A DNA stretch of 64,000 nucleotides from Streptomyces sp. BK239 (GTDB taxonomy: Bacteria > Actinomycetota > Actinomycetes > Streptomycetales > Streptomycetaceae). A program made the position numbers and the translations under genes. Shown here piece after piece: positions 8,209 through 16,939 of the stretch. Position 1 is the stretch's first letter. Each line of letters starts with the position of its first letter. Below the pieces are notes generated by a model. That model did no database searches. It was not told the DNA's origin and was given only the letters and a program-made list of their open reading frames with translations. Location of the stretch: the NCBI RefSeq assembly GCF_004217285.1, contig NZ_SHKS01000002.1:62001-126000 (forward strand), read 5' to 3'.

Positions 8209-9297
8209 ATGGATCTGCCGGTCATGCCGCCCGTGAAGCCGATGCTCGCCAAGTCGGTGGCGGTGATCCCGCCGGGCATGCAGTACGAGGCGAAGTGGGA
8301 CGGGTTCCGGGCGATCGTGTTCCGCGACGGGCCCGACGTCGAGCTGGGCAGCCGTACCGGGAAGCCGCTGACCAGGTACTTCCCCGAGCTGGTGGCGGCG
8401 CTGCGGGAGCGGCTGCCCGCGCGGTGCGTGCTGGACGGGGAGATCGTGATCGCGCGGGAGGGGCGGCTGGACTTCGACGCGCTGACCGAGCGCATCCATC
8501 CGGCGGACTCCCGGGTGCGCACGCTCGCCGAGCGGACCCCGGCGTCGTTCGTCGCGTTCGATCTGCTGGCGCTGGCCGACGAGTCGCTGCTCACCGTGGG
8601 GATGACGGACCGGCGGGCGCTGCTCGCCCGGGCGCTGGCCGGGGTGACGCCGCCCGTGCATCTCGCCCCGGCGACGACCGACGTCGAGGTGGCGCGGCGG
8701 TGGTTCGAGGAGTACGAGGGGGCGGGGCTCGACGGGGTGATCGCCAAGCCGCTGACGCTGCCCTACCGGCAGGACGAGCGGGTCATGTTCAAGGTCAAGC
8801 ACGAGCGCACGGCGGACGTGGTGGTGGCCGGCTACCGGCTGCACAAGAGCGGCCCCGTGGTCGGCTCGCTGCTGCTCGGCCTGTACGACGACCGGGGCGT
8901 CCTCCAGCACGTCGGCGTGTCCGCCGCGTTCTCGATGAAGCGGCGGGCCGAGCTGGTCGAGGAGCTGGAGCCGCTGCGCATGGACGACGTGGCGGGCCAC
9001 CCCTGGGCCGCCTGGTCCGAGGAGGCCGCCCATGAGACGGCCAGGCTGCCGGGCGCGCCGAGCCGCTGGTCGGGCAAGAAGGACCTGTCCTGGGTGCCGT
9101 TGCGGCCGGAGCGGGTGGTGGAGGTGGCGTACGACCACATGGAGAACGGCGCCCGGTTCCGCCACACGGCCCGCTTCCGCCGCTGGCGCCCCGACCGCAC
9201 CCCGGAGAGCTGCACGTACGCCCAGCTGGAGGAGCCGGTGCGCTACGACCTCGCGGAGATCCTGGGCGCGCCGCCCAGGACGCCGCCCGGACCGTGA
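8209..9297 (+). CDS. ATP-dependent DNA ligase (LigC/LigD type)
   Basis: A 362-residue ATP-dependent ligase. The nucleotidyltransferase motifs are in order: K29 in YEAKWDG (the adenylated lysine), SRTGKPLTRYFPEL, LDGEIVI, FVAFDLLA, DGVIAKP, and MFKVKHERTADVVVAGYR. An OB-fold follows to about residue 340. No polymerase or nuclease domain is attached. It sits head to head with the LigD-type polymerase gene, 74 bp apart. This split arrangement is known in actinobacteria and suggests joint action in end joining or base-excision repair. It ends within a terminator hairpin (9281-9310). Confidence 0.93.
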   Translation: MDLPVMPPVKPMLAKSVAVIPPGMQYEAKWDGFRAIVFRDGPDVELGSRTGKPLTRYFPELVAALRERLPARCVLDGEIVIAREGRLDFDALTERIHPADSRVRTLAERTPASFVAFDLLALADESLLTVGMTDRRALLARALAGVTPPVHLAPATTDVEVARRWFEEYEGAGLDGVIAKPLTLPYRQDERVMFKVKHERTADVVVAGYRLHKSGPVVGSLLLGLYDDRGVLQHVGVSAAFSMKRRAELVEELEPLRMDDVAGHPWAAWSEEAAHETARLPGAPSRWSGKKDLSWVPLRPERVVEVAYDHMENGARFRHTARFRRWRPDRTPESCTYAQLEEPVRYDLAEILGAPPRTPPGP

Positions 9298-9310
9298 GAC
9301 CCGGGCGGCG
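9281..9310. terminator. hairpin between convergent ligase and dehydrogenase genes
   Basis: CGCCGCCCGG (9281-9290) and CCGGGCGGCG (9301-9310) form a perfect 10-bp stem around a 10-base loop that contains the ligase stop codon. It probably ends transcription from both sides. Confidence 0.65.
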
Positions 9311-9329
9311 CTGCGCCTGACGGCGCCGG

Positions 9330-10520
9330 CTACGGCGTCATGAGGAACTTGACCGCGCCGTCCCGCTTCTGCTGGAACGTCTCGTAGGCCTTGGGCGCCT
9401 CCGACAGCGGCACGCGGTGGGTGGCGAAGTCGTCGACGCCGAGCGGGTCCTCGTCGGTGAGGTAGGGGAGGATCTCGTCGACCCAGCGGCGCACGTTGGC
9501 CTGGCCCATCCGGATATGGATCTGCTTGTCGAACATGGTGAGCATGGGCATCGGGTCGGCCATGCCGCCGTAGACGCCGGTCAGGGAGAGGGTGCCGCCG
9601 CGGCGCACCAGTTCGATGGCGGTGTGCAGGGCGGCGAGCCGGTCGACGCTGAAGCGTTCGGCGAGGAGGCCGCCGATCTTGCGGGGCAGCAGGGCGGAGG
9701 CGTTCTGGACGAGGCGCGCCGCGGCGCTGCCGTGGGCCTCGGTGCCGACGGCGTCGATCACGGCGTCGGGCCCGCGCCCGTCGGTCTGGTCGCGGATCGC
9801 GGCGACCAGTTCCTTCTCGCTGTCGAAGCTGCGCAGGTCGAACGTCTCGACGCCCCGCGCGCGGGCCCGCCGGAGCCGGTCCCCGACCAGGTCCACGCCG
9901 AACACGCGTCCGGCGCCGCGCAGTTGCGCGACCCGGCAGGCCATGTCGCCGATGGGGCCGAGACCGAGCACCGCGACGCTGCCGCCCTCGGGGACGTCGG
10001 CGTAGGCGACCGCCTGCCAGGCGGTGGGCAGCACGTCGGAGAGGTAGACGAAGCGGTCGTCGGCCGGGCCCTCGGGGACCTTGATCGGGCCGTACTGCGC
10101 CTGCGGGACGCGCAGGTACTCGGCCTGACCGCCGGGCACCGCGCCGTACAGGCGGGTGTAGCCGAACAGGGCGGCGCCCATGCCCTCGCCGGTGACCTGT
10201 GTGGTCTCGCACTGCGTGGGCAGGGAGTTCAGGCACATCCAGCAGTTGCCGCAGGCGATCTGGAACGGGACGACGACCCGGTCGCCGGCCTTGAGGTCGG
10301 GCACGCCCGGGCCGACCTCCTCGACGATGCCCATGGGTTCGTGGCCGAGGATGTCGCCGGGGGTCATGAAGGGCGTGAGCACTTCGTAGAGGTGCAGGTC
10401 GGACCCGCACAGCCCGGTGGACGTGACGCGGATGACGGCGTCCGTCGGTTCCTGGATCGTCGGGTCGGGCACGGTCTCCACCCGTACGTCGCGCTTCCCC
10501 TGCCAGGTCACTGCCTTCAT
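9330..10520 (-). CDS. zinc-dependent alcohol / formaldehyde dehydrogenase
   Basis: 396 residues of the medium-chain dehydrogenase family. C38 (GLCGSD) and the HE pair at 60-61 are catalytic zinc ligands. C90, C93, C96 and C104 form the structural zinc lobe. VLGLGPIGDMA near residue 190 binds NAD. The long insert with YGAVPGGQAEYLRVP is typical of the glutathione-independent formaldehyde dehydrogenase-like branch. ATG 10520 follows a GGAGGG site. It is monocistronic and divergent from the DUF3048 lipoprotein gene. The substrate is inferred only from subfamily; other alcohols are possible. Confidence 0.88.
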   Translation of the reverse strand: MKAVTWQGKRDVRVETVPDPTIQEPTDAVIRVTSTGLCGSDLHLYEVLTPFMTPGDILGHEPMGIVEEVGPGVPDLKAGDRVVVPFQIACGNCWMCLNSLPTQCETTQVTGEGMGAALFGYTRLYGAVPGGQAEYLRVPQAQYGPIKVPEGPADDRFVYLSDVLPTAWQAVAYADVPEGGSVAVLGLGPIGDMACRVAQLRGAGRVFGVDLVGDRLRRARARGVETFDLRSFDSEKELVAAIRDQTDGRGPDAVIDAVGTEAHGSAAARLVQNASALLPRKIGGLLAERFSVDRLAALHTAIELVRRGGTLSLTGVYGGMADPMPMLTMFDKQIHIRMGQANVRRWVDEILPYLTDEDPLGVDDFATHRVPLSEAPKAYETFQQKRDGAVKFLMTP

Positions 10521-10716
10521 CGTGCCGCGCTCCCTCCACCGACTTCGGGGGCCCGCCCCGTCCGGGGCCGGGCCCTGGGTTCGCCCCGGGTACCCGAGGG
10601 CCCGGGTGGCGAACCGCGCCGCGGACGTTCCCCTGGGCCGAACGGCCCAGTCAGCGCGAACGATCGGTATCGATCGGGTAGGGCCACCGATGAACGGATA
10701 AGCGCACAATCAGGTC

Positions 10717-11838
10717 ATGGAACGGGGTGCGAGGGTGGGCGTGACGACGGAGGACGGCGGGACGGGCCCCGGGCGCAAGGCGCACCGGGGGCGGCCCGTG
10801 AAGAGATCGGTGGCCGCCGTGGCCACGGTGGTCGCGGCCGCCCTGGCGGCGGGCTGCTCGGCGCCGGGCGCTCCCGTCGACGACGCCCGCGGCGCGGGCC
10901 ACGGACCCGCCGGCACCCGGCCGGACGGCGCGGGCCCCGCCCCGGCCGCCCCCTCGCCAGGCAAACCGGAACGCACCCCGGGCGGCGCCGACCGCGACCC
11001 CGGCGTGCGAACGACGCCGCCCGCCGGCCCGCTGCTGGCCGTGAAGATCGACAACGTCGGGGCGGCCCGTCCGCAGACCGGCCTGGACGCCGCGGACATC
11101 GTGTACGTCGAACCGGTCGAGGGCGGCCTGAGCCGGCTGATGGCGGTGTACGCGACGAAGCTGCCGAAGGCGGTCGGGCCGGTGCGCAGCGCCCGCGAGT
11201 CCGACCTCGAACTGCTGCGCCAGTTCGACCGGCCGGTCCTGGCCTTCTCGGGAGCGCAGCGCAAGCTGCTGCCGCTGATCGGCGACGCTCCGCTGAGGGC
11301 CGTCACCCCCGACGCGGCTCCGGGCGCCTATTACCGCGGCGCGGACGGCCAGGCGCCGCACAACCTGTACGTACGGCCCGGACGGCTGCTGCCCTCGGCG
11401 CCCGGCGCGGCCGCTCTTACCACCGGCTTCCGCTTCGGCGCCGCCCCTGACGGCGGAACGCCGCGGACCTCGCGCACGGTGCGGTACCCGGCCGCCCGCT
11501 TCACCTTCGAGTGGTCGCCGGACCGGCGGCGCTGGCTGGTCTCCACCGACGGCCGCGCGACCACGACCGCCGACGGGCGGCGGGCGGCGCCGGCGACGGT
11601 GGTCGTGCAGTACATGAAGGTGCGCGCGTCGGCCTACCACGACTCGCTCGGCAACCACACCCCGTACCCGGAGACGGTGGGCGCGGGGAAGGCGGAGGTG
11701 CTGCGCGACGGCCGCTCCTACGCGGTGCGCTGGAAGCGGCCGACGGCGGAGGAGGGCACCCGGTTCACGACGAACGACGGCAGACCGGTCGCCTTCGCCC
11801 CTGGCCAGGTGTGGGTGGTGTTCGCGAAGGCCCCGTAG
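10717..11838 (+). CDS. DUF3048 lipoprotein (YerB-like)
   Basis: A 373-residue exported lipoprotein. A basic start and hydrophobic stretch end in the lipobox LAAGC (Cys near residue 47). A proline-rich linker follows, then the DUF3048 domain: LLAVKIDNVGAARPQTGLDAADIVYVE, shown here only in part by VKIDNVGAARPQ and EGGLSRLMAVY. The C-terminal part with VVVQYMKV and GQVWVVFA completes the family length. YerB-like proteins are cell-surface proteins of unknown biochemical role. A GTG at 10798 would give a more usual signal peptide length and may be the true start. Confidence 0.82.
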   Translation: MERGARVGVTTEDGGTGPGRKAHRGRPVKRSVAAVATVVAAALAAGCSAPGAPVDDARGAGHGPAGTRPDGAGPAPAAPSPGKPERTPGGADRDPGVRTTPPAGPLLAVKIDNVGAARPQTGLDAADIVYVEPVEGGLSRLMAVYATKLPKAVGPVRSARESDLELLRQFDRPVLAFSGAQRKLLPLIGDAPLRAVTPDAAPGAYYRGADGQAPHNLYVRPGRLLPSAPGAAALTTGFRFGAAPDGGTPRTSRTVRYPAARFTFEWSPDRRRWLVSTDGRATTTADGRRAAPATVVVQYMKVRASAYHDSLGNHTPYPETVGAGKAEVLRDGRSYAVRWKRPTAEEGTRFTTNDGRPVAFAPGQVWVVFAKAP

Positions 11839-11855
11839 CGGGACCGGGCCCTCGA

Positions 11856-12329
11856 TCAGCTCTCCGGGCCGGCCGGCCCCTCGCCGCTCTCCGGGTTGCG
11901 CAGCCCCTCCGCCGCGTCCGCGACCCGGCGGAGCAGGTCGAAGAACACCGTCCGCTCCTCGGCGGACAGCGGCGCGAGGAAGACCTGGCTCATCCGGGCG
12001 GCGCGCACGGCGAGCCGGCGGTGCGTGCGCGCCCCGTCGTCCGTCAGGCGCAGCAGGGAGCGGCGGCCGTCGCGCGGGTCGCGGACCTTGTCGAGCAGCC
12101 CGCGCCGGGTCAGCCGGCTGACGACCTCGGCGACGGTGGAGCGGTCCAGGTTCACCCGCTCCCCCACCGTGCGCTGGTCGAGGCCCGGCTCGGCGACGAG
12201 GGCGTTGAGGACGGCGAACTGGGGCGAGGTGGTCTCCTCGGACACCATGGCGTTCCACAGCAGGTGGTGCCCCTGCTGGAGCCGCCGGGCCAGGTGCCCG
12301 GGATGGGTGTTCAGGTCCACCGCCGCCAT
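11856..12329 (-). CDS. pcaV: MarR-family regulator of the pca operon (PcaV-like)
   Basis: 157 residues with a MarR winged helix: TVGERVNLDRSTVAEVVSRL as recognition region, then RDPRDGRRSLLRLTDDG as the wing. It is divergent from pcaI. In Streptomyces coelicolor the MarR protein in this position, PcaV, represses the pca operon and is released by protocatechuate. Same family and same layout give the name; ligand binding itself cannot be read. ATG 12329 sits behind GGGAG. Dyads at 12348-12368 and 12490-12514 are the likely binding sites. It is convergent with the lipoprotein gene, only 17 bp away. Confidence 0.85.
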   Translation of the reverse strand: MAAVDLNTHPGHLARRLQQGHHLLWNAMVSEETTSPQFAVLNALVAEPGLDQRTVGERVNLDRSTVAEVVSRLTRRGLLDKVRDPRDGRRSLLRLTDDGARTHRRLAVRAARMSQVFLAPLSAEERTVFFDLLRRVADAAEGLRNPESGEGPAGPES

Positions 12330-12347
12330 GCGCGCTCCCGAGATCGG

Positions 12348-12368
12348 ATCGTACGTGCACTGAACGAT
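12348..12368. promoter_or_regulatory. imperfect palindrome at the MarR gene start, likely operator
   Basis: ATCGTAC - GTGCACT - GAACGAT: 7-base arms with one mismatch around a 7-base centre, ending 19 bp before the regulator start codon. Size and position suit a MarR dimer. The core TCAGTGC recurs, with a one-base gap, near 12478-12488 in front of pcaI. Confidence 0.5.
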
Positions 12369-12489
12369 ACCCGGGGCCGACCCGGCCGTCTCCCCTCCGG
12401 ACACCGGTGCTCGTTGACCCCTCCAGCAGGGGTTGACGGTCAGGTCCGGCGGTGGCAGCGTGAAGTGCACCTCGTCGAATCGTCAGTGC

Positions 12490-12514
12490 CCTGATCGATA
12501 GGCCACGGATCAGG
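12490..12514. promoter_or_regulatory. inverted repeat in the pcaI promoter region
   Basis: CCTGATC (12490-12496) and GATCAGG (12508-12514), 11 bases apart, about 70 bp before pcaI. It could be a second regulator site or part of the pcaI promoter control. Confidence 0.4.
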
Positions 12515-12583
12515 CACGCGCGGATCGAGGGTTCGAAGGCCTTGCGGCGCGTCGGCGCGTCCACGAGAGATGGGGCTTGACGG

Positions 12584-13366
12584 ATGGACAAGGTGGTCGC
12601 CACGGCCCTGGAGGCGGTGGCCGACGTGCCGGACGGCGCGTCGCTGGCGGTGGGCGGGTTCGGGCTGAGCGGCGTGCCGAACGTCCTCGTGCAGGCGCTG
12701 TACGAGCGGGGGGTCACCGGCCTGTCGGTCGTCTCCAACAACTGCGGGGCGATGGAGTCGGGCCTCGCGGTCCTCCTGGCCGCCGGGCGGATCGCCCGGG
12801 TCACCGGTTCCTACATAGGGGCCAACAAGGAGTTCGCCCGCCAGTACCTGGCCGGGGAGCTGGAGGTGGAGATGATCCCGCAGGGCACGCTCGCGGAGCG
12901 GCTGCGGGCCGGCGGCGCCGGCATCCCCGCCTTCTACACGCCAGCAGGCGTGGACACGCAGGTCGCGGACGGCGGTCTGCCCTGGCGCTACGACGGCGAG
13001 GGCGGCGTCGCGCTGGCCTCGCCGGCGAAGGAGGTCCGCGAGTTCGACGGCGCGCGCTACGTCCTGGAGCGCGGTATCCGCACCGACTTCGCGCTGGTCA
13101 GGGCGGCGAAGGGGGACCGGTACGGCAACCTCGTCTTCAACCGGTCCGCCCGCAACTTCAACCCGCTCGCGGCGATGGCGGGGCGGGTGACCGTCGCCGA
13201 GGTCGAGGAACTCCTCGAACCCGGCGAGATCGACCCGGACGCGGTGCATCTGCCGGGCGTCTTCGTGCAGCGGGTGGTCGCGCTGACCCCGGAGCAGGCG
13301 GCCGACAAGAAGATCGAGCGGCGGACGGTCTCGGCGTCCCGCGCGGAGGAGGCGGTGAGCGGCTGA
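12584..13366 (+). CDS. pcaI: 3-oxoadipate CoA-transferase subunit A
   Basis: 260 residues of class I CoA-transferase alpha subunit, with the [14 protein letters not shown] glycine loop, [11 protein letters not shown], and [22 protein letters not shown] in the order expected. With PcaJ it moves CoA from succinyl-CoA to 3-oxoadipate, the step before thiolysis in the beta-ketoadipate pathway. First gene of the pca operon; its stop overlaps the pcaJ start (TGATG), so the subunits are translationally coupled. Confidence 0.95.
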   Translation: MDKVVATALEAVADVPDGASLAVGGFGLSGVPNVLVQALYERGVTGLSVVSNNCGAMESGLAVLLAAGRIARVTGSYIGANKEFARQYLAGELEVEMIPQGTLAERLRAGGAGIPAFYTPAGVDTQVADGGLPWRYDGEGGVALASPAKEVREFDGARYVLERGIRTDFALVRAAKGDRYGNLVFNRSARNFNPLAAMAGRVTVAEVEELLEPGEIDPDAVHLPGVFVQRVVALTPEQAADKKIERRTVSASRAEEAVSG

Positions 13367-14010
13367 TGGCCTGGACACGTGAGGAGATGGCCGCCCGCGC
13401 CGCGCGCGAACTCCGCGACGGCCAGTACGTCAACCTCGGCATCGGACTGCCGACCCTGATCCCCAACCACCTGCCGCCGGGCGTCGAGGTGATCCTCGAG
13501 TCCGAGAACGGCATCCTCGGGACCGGCCCCTACCCCACCGAGGACGAGGTCGACCCGGATCTGATCAACGCCGGGAAGGAGACCGTGACGGTCCTGCCGG
13601 GCGCGTCGTTCTTCGACTCGGCGCTGTCGTTCTCGATGATCCGCGGCGGGCACATCGACGTGGCCGTACTGGGCGCGATGCAGGTGTCCGCGAGGGGCGA
13701 CCTCGCCAACTGGGCGATCCCGGGGAAGATGATCACCGGGATCGGCGGGGCGATGGACCTGGTGCACGGCGCCCGCACGGTCATCGTCGTCATGAGCCAC
13801 ACCGCGAAGGACGGCAGCCCCAAGATCCTCGACGAGTGCGCTCTGCCGCTCACCGGCAAGGGGTGCGTGGACCGGATCATCACCGACCTCGGCGTCCTGG
13901 ACGTCACCGGGGACGGGCTGGTGCTGGCCGAGACCGCGCCCGGCGTGAGCGTCGAGGAGGTCGCCGCGCGCACCGCCGCCGAACTGACCGTCGCGGACGC
14001 CCTGCGATGA
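13366..14010 (+). CDS. pcaJ: 3-oxoadipate CoA-transferase subunit B
   Basis: 214 residues of class I CoA-transferase beta subunit. [14 protein letters not shown] is followed by the active-site ESENG (the second glutamate, E47, is the expected acyl carrier), then [15 protein letters not shown] and [17 protein letters not shown]. Partner of PcaI. Its last codon overlaps the ATG of the broken pcaF (ATGA at 14007), so the operon was built to continue straight into the thiolase. Confidence 0.95.
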   Translation: MAWTREEMAARAARELRDGQYVNLGIGLPTLIPNHLPPGVEVILESENGILGTGPYPTEDEVDPDLINAGKETVTVLPGASFFDSALSFSMIRGGHIDVAVLGAMQVSARGDLANWAIPGKMITGIGGAMDLVHGARTVIVVMSHTAKDGSPKILDECALPLTGKGCVDRIITDLGVLDVTGDGLVLAETAPGVSVEEVAARTAAELTVADALR

Positions 14011-14159
14011 GGGACGTCCACATCGCCGACGCGGTCCGCGCGCCGGCCGGCCGCCGCGACGGGGCGCTCACAGCCGTCCGCCCGGGCGATCCGGGCGTAC
14101 GCCCGTCCGGCCTGCGGCACCGCGTCCCCCGCCCCCTTCGACCGCTCCCTTCGACGTGA
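14007..14159 (+). pseudogene. pcaF: 5' stump of the beta-ketoadipyl-CoA thiolase gene
   Basis: The reading frame that overlaps pcaJ begins [20 protein letters not shown] and then LTAVRPGD, the typical PcaF N-terminus (about 27 codons). After about 14087 it turns into unrelated residues and stops at 14159; a full PcaF has about 400 residues. The catalytic cysteine, both histidine regions and the C-terminal glycine-rich end are all missing. Some 1.1 kb has been lost while pcaH follows intact. The strain would need another thiolase for the last step of protocatechuate breakdown. Confidence 0.8.
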
Positions 14160-14182
14160 CCGCCAGGAAACCGGGACACCCC

Positions 14183-14956
14183 ATGACTCTCACCCAGCAC
14201 GACATCGACCTGGAGATCGCGGCCGAGCGCGCCGCCTACGAGAAGCGGATCGCCGGCGGGGCACCCGTCGAACACCAGCCGCGCCGCGACTACGCCCCCT
14301 ACCGTTCCTCCGTGCTGCGCCACCCGAAGCAGCCGCCGGTCACGATCGACGTGGGCACGGACCCGGAGCTGGTCGAGCTGGCCTCCCCCGCCTTCGGCGA
14401 ACGCGACGTCACCGAGACCGACAACGACCTGACCCGGCAGCACACCGGCGAGCCGATCGGTGAGCGCATCACCGTCTCCGGCCGGCTCCTCGACCGCGCC
14501 GGGCGGCCGGTCCGCGGCCAGCTGATCGAGATCTGGCAGGCCAACTCGGCGGGCCGCTACGCCCACCGGCGCGAGCAGCACGACGCCCCGCTGGACCCGA
14601 ACTTCACCGGCGTCGGCCGCACCCTCACCGACGACACCGGCTCCTACCGTTTCACCACGATCCAGCCGGGCCCGTACCCGTGGCGGCAGCACCTCAACGC
14701 CTGGCGGCCGGCGCACATCCACTTCTCGCTCTTCGGCACGGCGTTCACACAACGGCTGGTGACGCAGATGTACTTCCCGGGCGACCCGCTGTTCCCCCAC
14801 GACCCGATCATCCAGTCGGTGACGGACGACGCGGCCCGGCAGCGGCTGGTCGCCACCTACGACCACGCCCTGTCGGTGCCGGAGTTCTCGATGGGCTACC
14901 ACTGGGACATCGTGCTCGACGGCCCGCACGCCACCTGGATCGAAGAGGGACGCTGA
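14183..14956 (+). CDS. pcaH: protocatechuate 3,4-dioxygenase beta subunit
   Basis: 257 residues of the intradiol ring-cleavage family. The four iron ligands fall at Y126, Y165, H178 and H180. This 39/13/2 spacing equals that of the known Pseudomonas enzyme. With PcaG it opens protocatechuate to 3-carboxy-cis,cis-muconate. ATG 14183 follows AGGAAA; the frame is open back to 14156. It lies 23 bp after the pcaF stump and one base before pcaG. Confidence 0.95.
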   Translation: MTLTQHDIDLEIAAERAAYEKRIAGGAPVEHQPRRDYAPYRSSVLRHPKQPPVTIDVGTDPELVELASPAFGERDVTETDNDLTRQHTGEPIGERITVSGRLLDRAGRPVRGQLIEIWQANSAGRYAHRREQHDAPLDPNFTGVGRTLTDDTGSYRFTTIQPGPYPWRQHLNAWRPAHIHFSLFGTAFTQRLVTQMYFPGDPLFPHDPIIQSVTDDAARQRLVATYDHALSVPEFSMGYHWDIVLDGPHATWIEEGR

Positions 14957-14957
14957 C

Positions 14958-15581
14958 ATGACGAAGATCGACACGGCTCGCCCGGAGACGGTCCTGCCCA
15001 CCCCGTCGCACACGGTCGGTCCCTTCTACGGCCACGCCCTGCCGTTCCCCGGGGGCGGCGACATCGCCCCGCTCGGCCACCCCGAAACCGTCACCCTTCA
15101 CGGCTATGTGTACGACGGTGAGGGCCGGCCACTGCCGGACGCCTTCCTGGAACTGTGGGGCGCGGACCCCGAGGGCCGGCTGTCCCGGGTCGACGGCTCG
15201 ATGCGGCGCGACCCGGCCGGCGGCGGCTACCTGGGCCGTAACGGCGTGGAGTTCACCGGCTGGGGGCGGGTGCAGACCGACGCCGACGGCCACTGGTCCG
15301 CCCGCACACTGCGCCCCGGGGCGCGCGGACGCAGCGCCCCCTACCTGAGCGTCTGCGTGTTCGCGCGCGGGCTGCTGGTCCACCTGTTCACCCGGATCTA
15401 CTTCCCCGAGGACACGGCCGCGCACGCCGCCGACCCGCTGCTGTCCCGGCTCGACGAGGCACGCCGGGCGACGCTGGTCGCCAGGGGCGGCGGGGGCGGC
15501 GGGGGCGGCGGCAAGGACGCCTACCGCTTCGACGTCCGCCTCCAGGGCGAGGGCGAGACCGTCTTCCTGGAGTTCCGGTGA
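14958..15581 (+). CDS. pcaG: protocatechuate 3,4-dioxygenase alpha subunit
   Basis: 207 residues of the non-catalytic PcaG subunit: TPSHTVGPFYGHALPF near the N-terminus, LHGYVYDGEGRPLPDAFLELW, and VFARGLLVHLFTRIYFPED. It packs with PcaH and shapes the active site. A run of nine glycines (G177-G185), encoded by alternating GGC/GGG codons, replaces the usual short linker before YRFDVRLQGEGET and looks like repeat expansion. Its stop overlaps the GTG start of pcaB. Confidence 0.93.
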   Translation: MTKIDTARPETVLPTPSHTVGPFYGHALPFPGGGDIAPLGHPETVTLHGYVYDGEGRPLPDAFLELWGADPEGRLSRVDGSMRRDPAGGGYLGRNGVEFTGWGRVQTDADGHWSARTLRPGARGRSAPYLSVCVFARGLLVHLFTRIYFPEDTAAHAADPLLSRLDEARRATLVARGGGGGGGGGKDAYRFDVRLQGEGETVFLEFR

Positions 15582-16939
15582 CCCTTCCGACGTCCGGGCC
15601 GGAGGGGACTCCGGCCGTGCCCGACGACGCCGGCCTGCTCGCCCCCGGCCGGGCCGGCTCCCCCGCCGCCTCCGCGACCGGCGACCGCGCCTATCTGCGG
15701 GCGCTGCTCGACGCGGAAGCCGCGCTCACCCGGGCCCAGGCCGCGCTGGGGCTGGCCCCCGGGGAGGCCGCGCGTGCGGTGACCGAGGCGGCCGCTTCCG
15801 GGGCCTTCGACGTACGGTCCCTCGCGGACCGCGCCCGCGCCGGCGGCAACCCGGTGATCCCGCTGGTCGGGGACCTCACCGAGGCGGTCGGCGCGGAGCA
15901 CGGTCCGTACGTCCACCGGGGCGCGACCAGCCAGGACATCATGGACACCGCGACCATGCTGGTGGCCCGGCGCACCCTGGACCTGCTCCTGCCCGACCTG
16001 GAGCGCACCCAGCGGGCGCTCGCCGGGCTCGCGGCCGGGCACCGGGACACGCCGATGCCGGGGCGCACGCTCACCCAGCACGCGGTGCCCACCACCTTCG
16101 GGCTGAAGGCGGCCGGATGGCGGTCGCTGGTCCTGGACGCACGGGACCGGGCGACGGCCGTACGCGACGCCCTGCCCGCCCAACTCGGCGGCGCTGCCGG
16201 GACACTGGCCGCGTTCACCGCCTACGGCGCCGAGGACGCGACGGCGCTGCCCGCCGCCTACGCTCGCGAACTCGGGCTCGCGGCACCGCTGTTGCCGTGG
16301 CACACCCTGCGGACGCCGATCGCGGATCTCGCCGGGTGCCTCGCCTTCACCGCGGGCGCGCTGGGGAAGGTCGCCGTCGACGTGCTCACGCTCGCCCGCA
16401 CCGAGATCGCCGAGGTGTCGGAGGGCAGCGGGGGCGGCTCCTCGGCCATGCCGCACAAGGCGAACCCGGTGCGCGCCACGCTGATCGCGGCGGCCGCGCG
16501 GCGCGCGCCGCAGCTCGCGGCCGTGCTGTACGGGTCGCTGGTCGCGGAGGACGAACGGCCGGCCGGGTCCTGGCACGCCGAGTGGGAGCCGCTCCGGGAA
16601 CTGCTGCGGCTGGCCGGCGGCGCCGCCCGGGACGCGGCCGAGCTGACGGAGGGGCTGCGCGTGCACCCCGGCACGATGCGCTCCCATCTCGCTCTCACAC
16701 ACGGGCTGATCGTCTCCGAGCGGCTCTCCGCCGAACTGTCCCGGATCCTCGGGCGGTCCCGCGCGAAGGAGCTGCTCACCGAACTCGCGGCCCGCGCCTA
16801 CGCCGAAGGCCGCCCCCTCGCGGAACTGCTGCGTGAGCAAGTCGAGTTGAAGGACGTCGACCTGGGTGATCTCACCGACCCCGCCCGCTACACCGGCTCC
16901 GCCGGAGCCCTCACCGACCGTGCGCTGGAGCGACGTTGA
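15578..16939 (+). CDS. pcaB: 3-carboxy-cis,cis-muconate cycloisomerase
   Basis: 453 residues of the fumarase/aspartase superfamily. HRGATSQDIMDTATM (near residue 110) and the superfamily signature GSSAMPHKANP (about 287-297) are intact, as is the LTQHAVPTTFGLKAAGW helix with the catalytic-region histidine. It closes 3-carboxymuconate to gamma-carboxymuconolactone. GTG start overlapping the pcaG stop; its own stop overlaps the TTG start of the next gene. Confidence 0.95.
   Translation: MTLPTSGPEGTPAVPDDAGLLAPGRAGSPAASATGDRAYLRALLDAEAALTRAQAALGLAPGEAARAVTEAAASGAFDVRSLADRARAGGNPVIPLVGDLTEAVGAEHGPYVHRGATSQDIMDTATMLVARRTLDLLLPDLERTQRALAGLAAGHRDTPMPGRTLTQHAVPTTFGLKAAGWRSLVLDARDRATAVRDALPAQLGGAAGTLAAFTAYGAEDATALPAAYARELGLAAPLLPWHTLRTPIADLAGCLAFTAGALGKVAVDVLTLARTEIAEVSEGSGGGSSAMPHKANPVRATLIAAAARRAPQLAAVLYGSLVAEDERPAGSWHAEWEPLRELLRLAGGAARDAAELTEGLRVHPGTMRSHLALTHGLIVSERLSAELSRILGRSRAKELLTELAARAYAEGRPLAELLREQVELKDVDLGDLTDPARYTGSAGALTDRALERR

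Noticed and set aside
7660..10539. A 959-codon minus-strand frame across the ligase and dehydrogenase genes
   Set aside because: Low-complexity translation, and it overlaps two clear genes in other frames.
10651..12804. A long minus-strand frame across the DUF3048 and MarR genes
   Set aside because: No domain; DUF3048 and MarR motifs are in other frames with proper starts.
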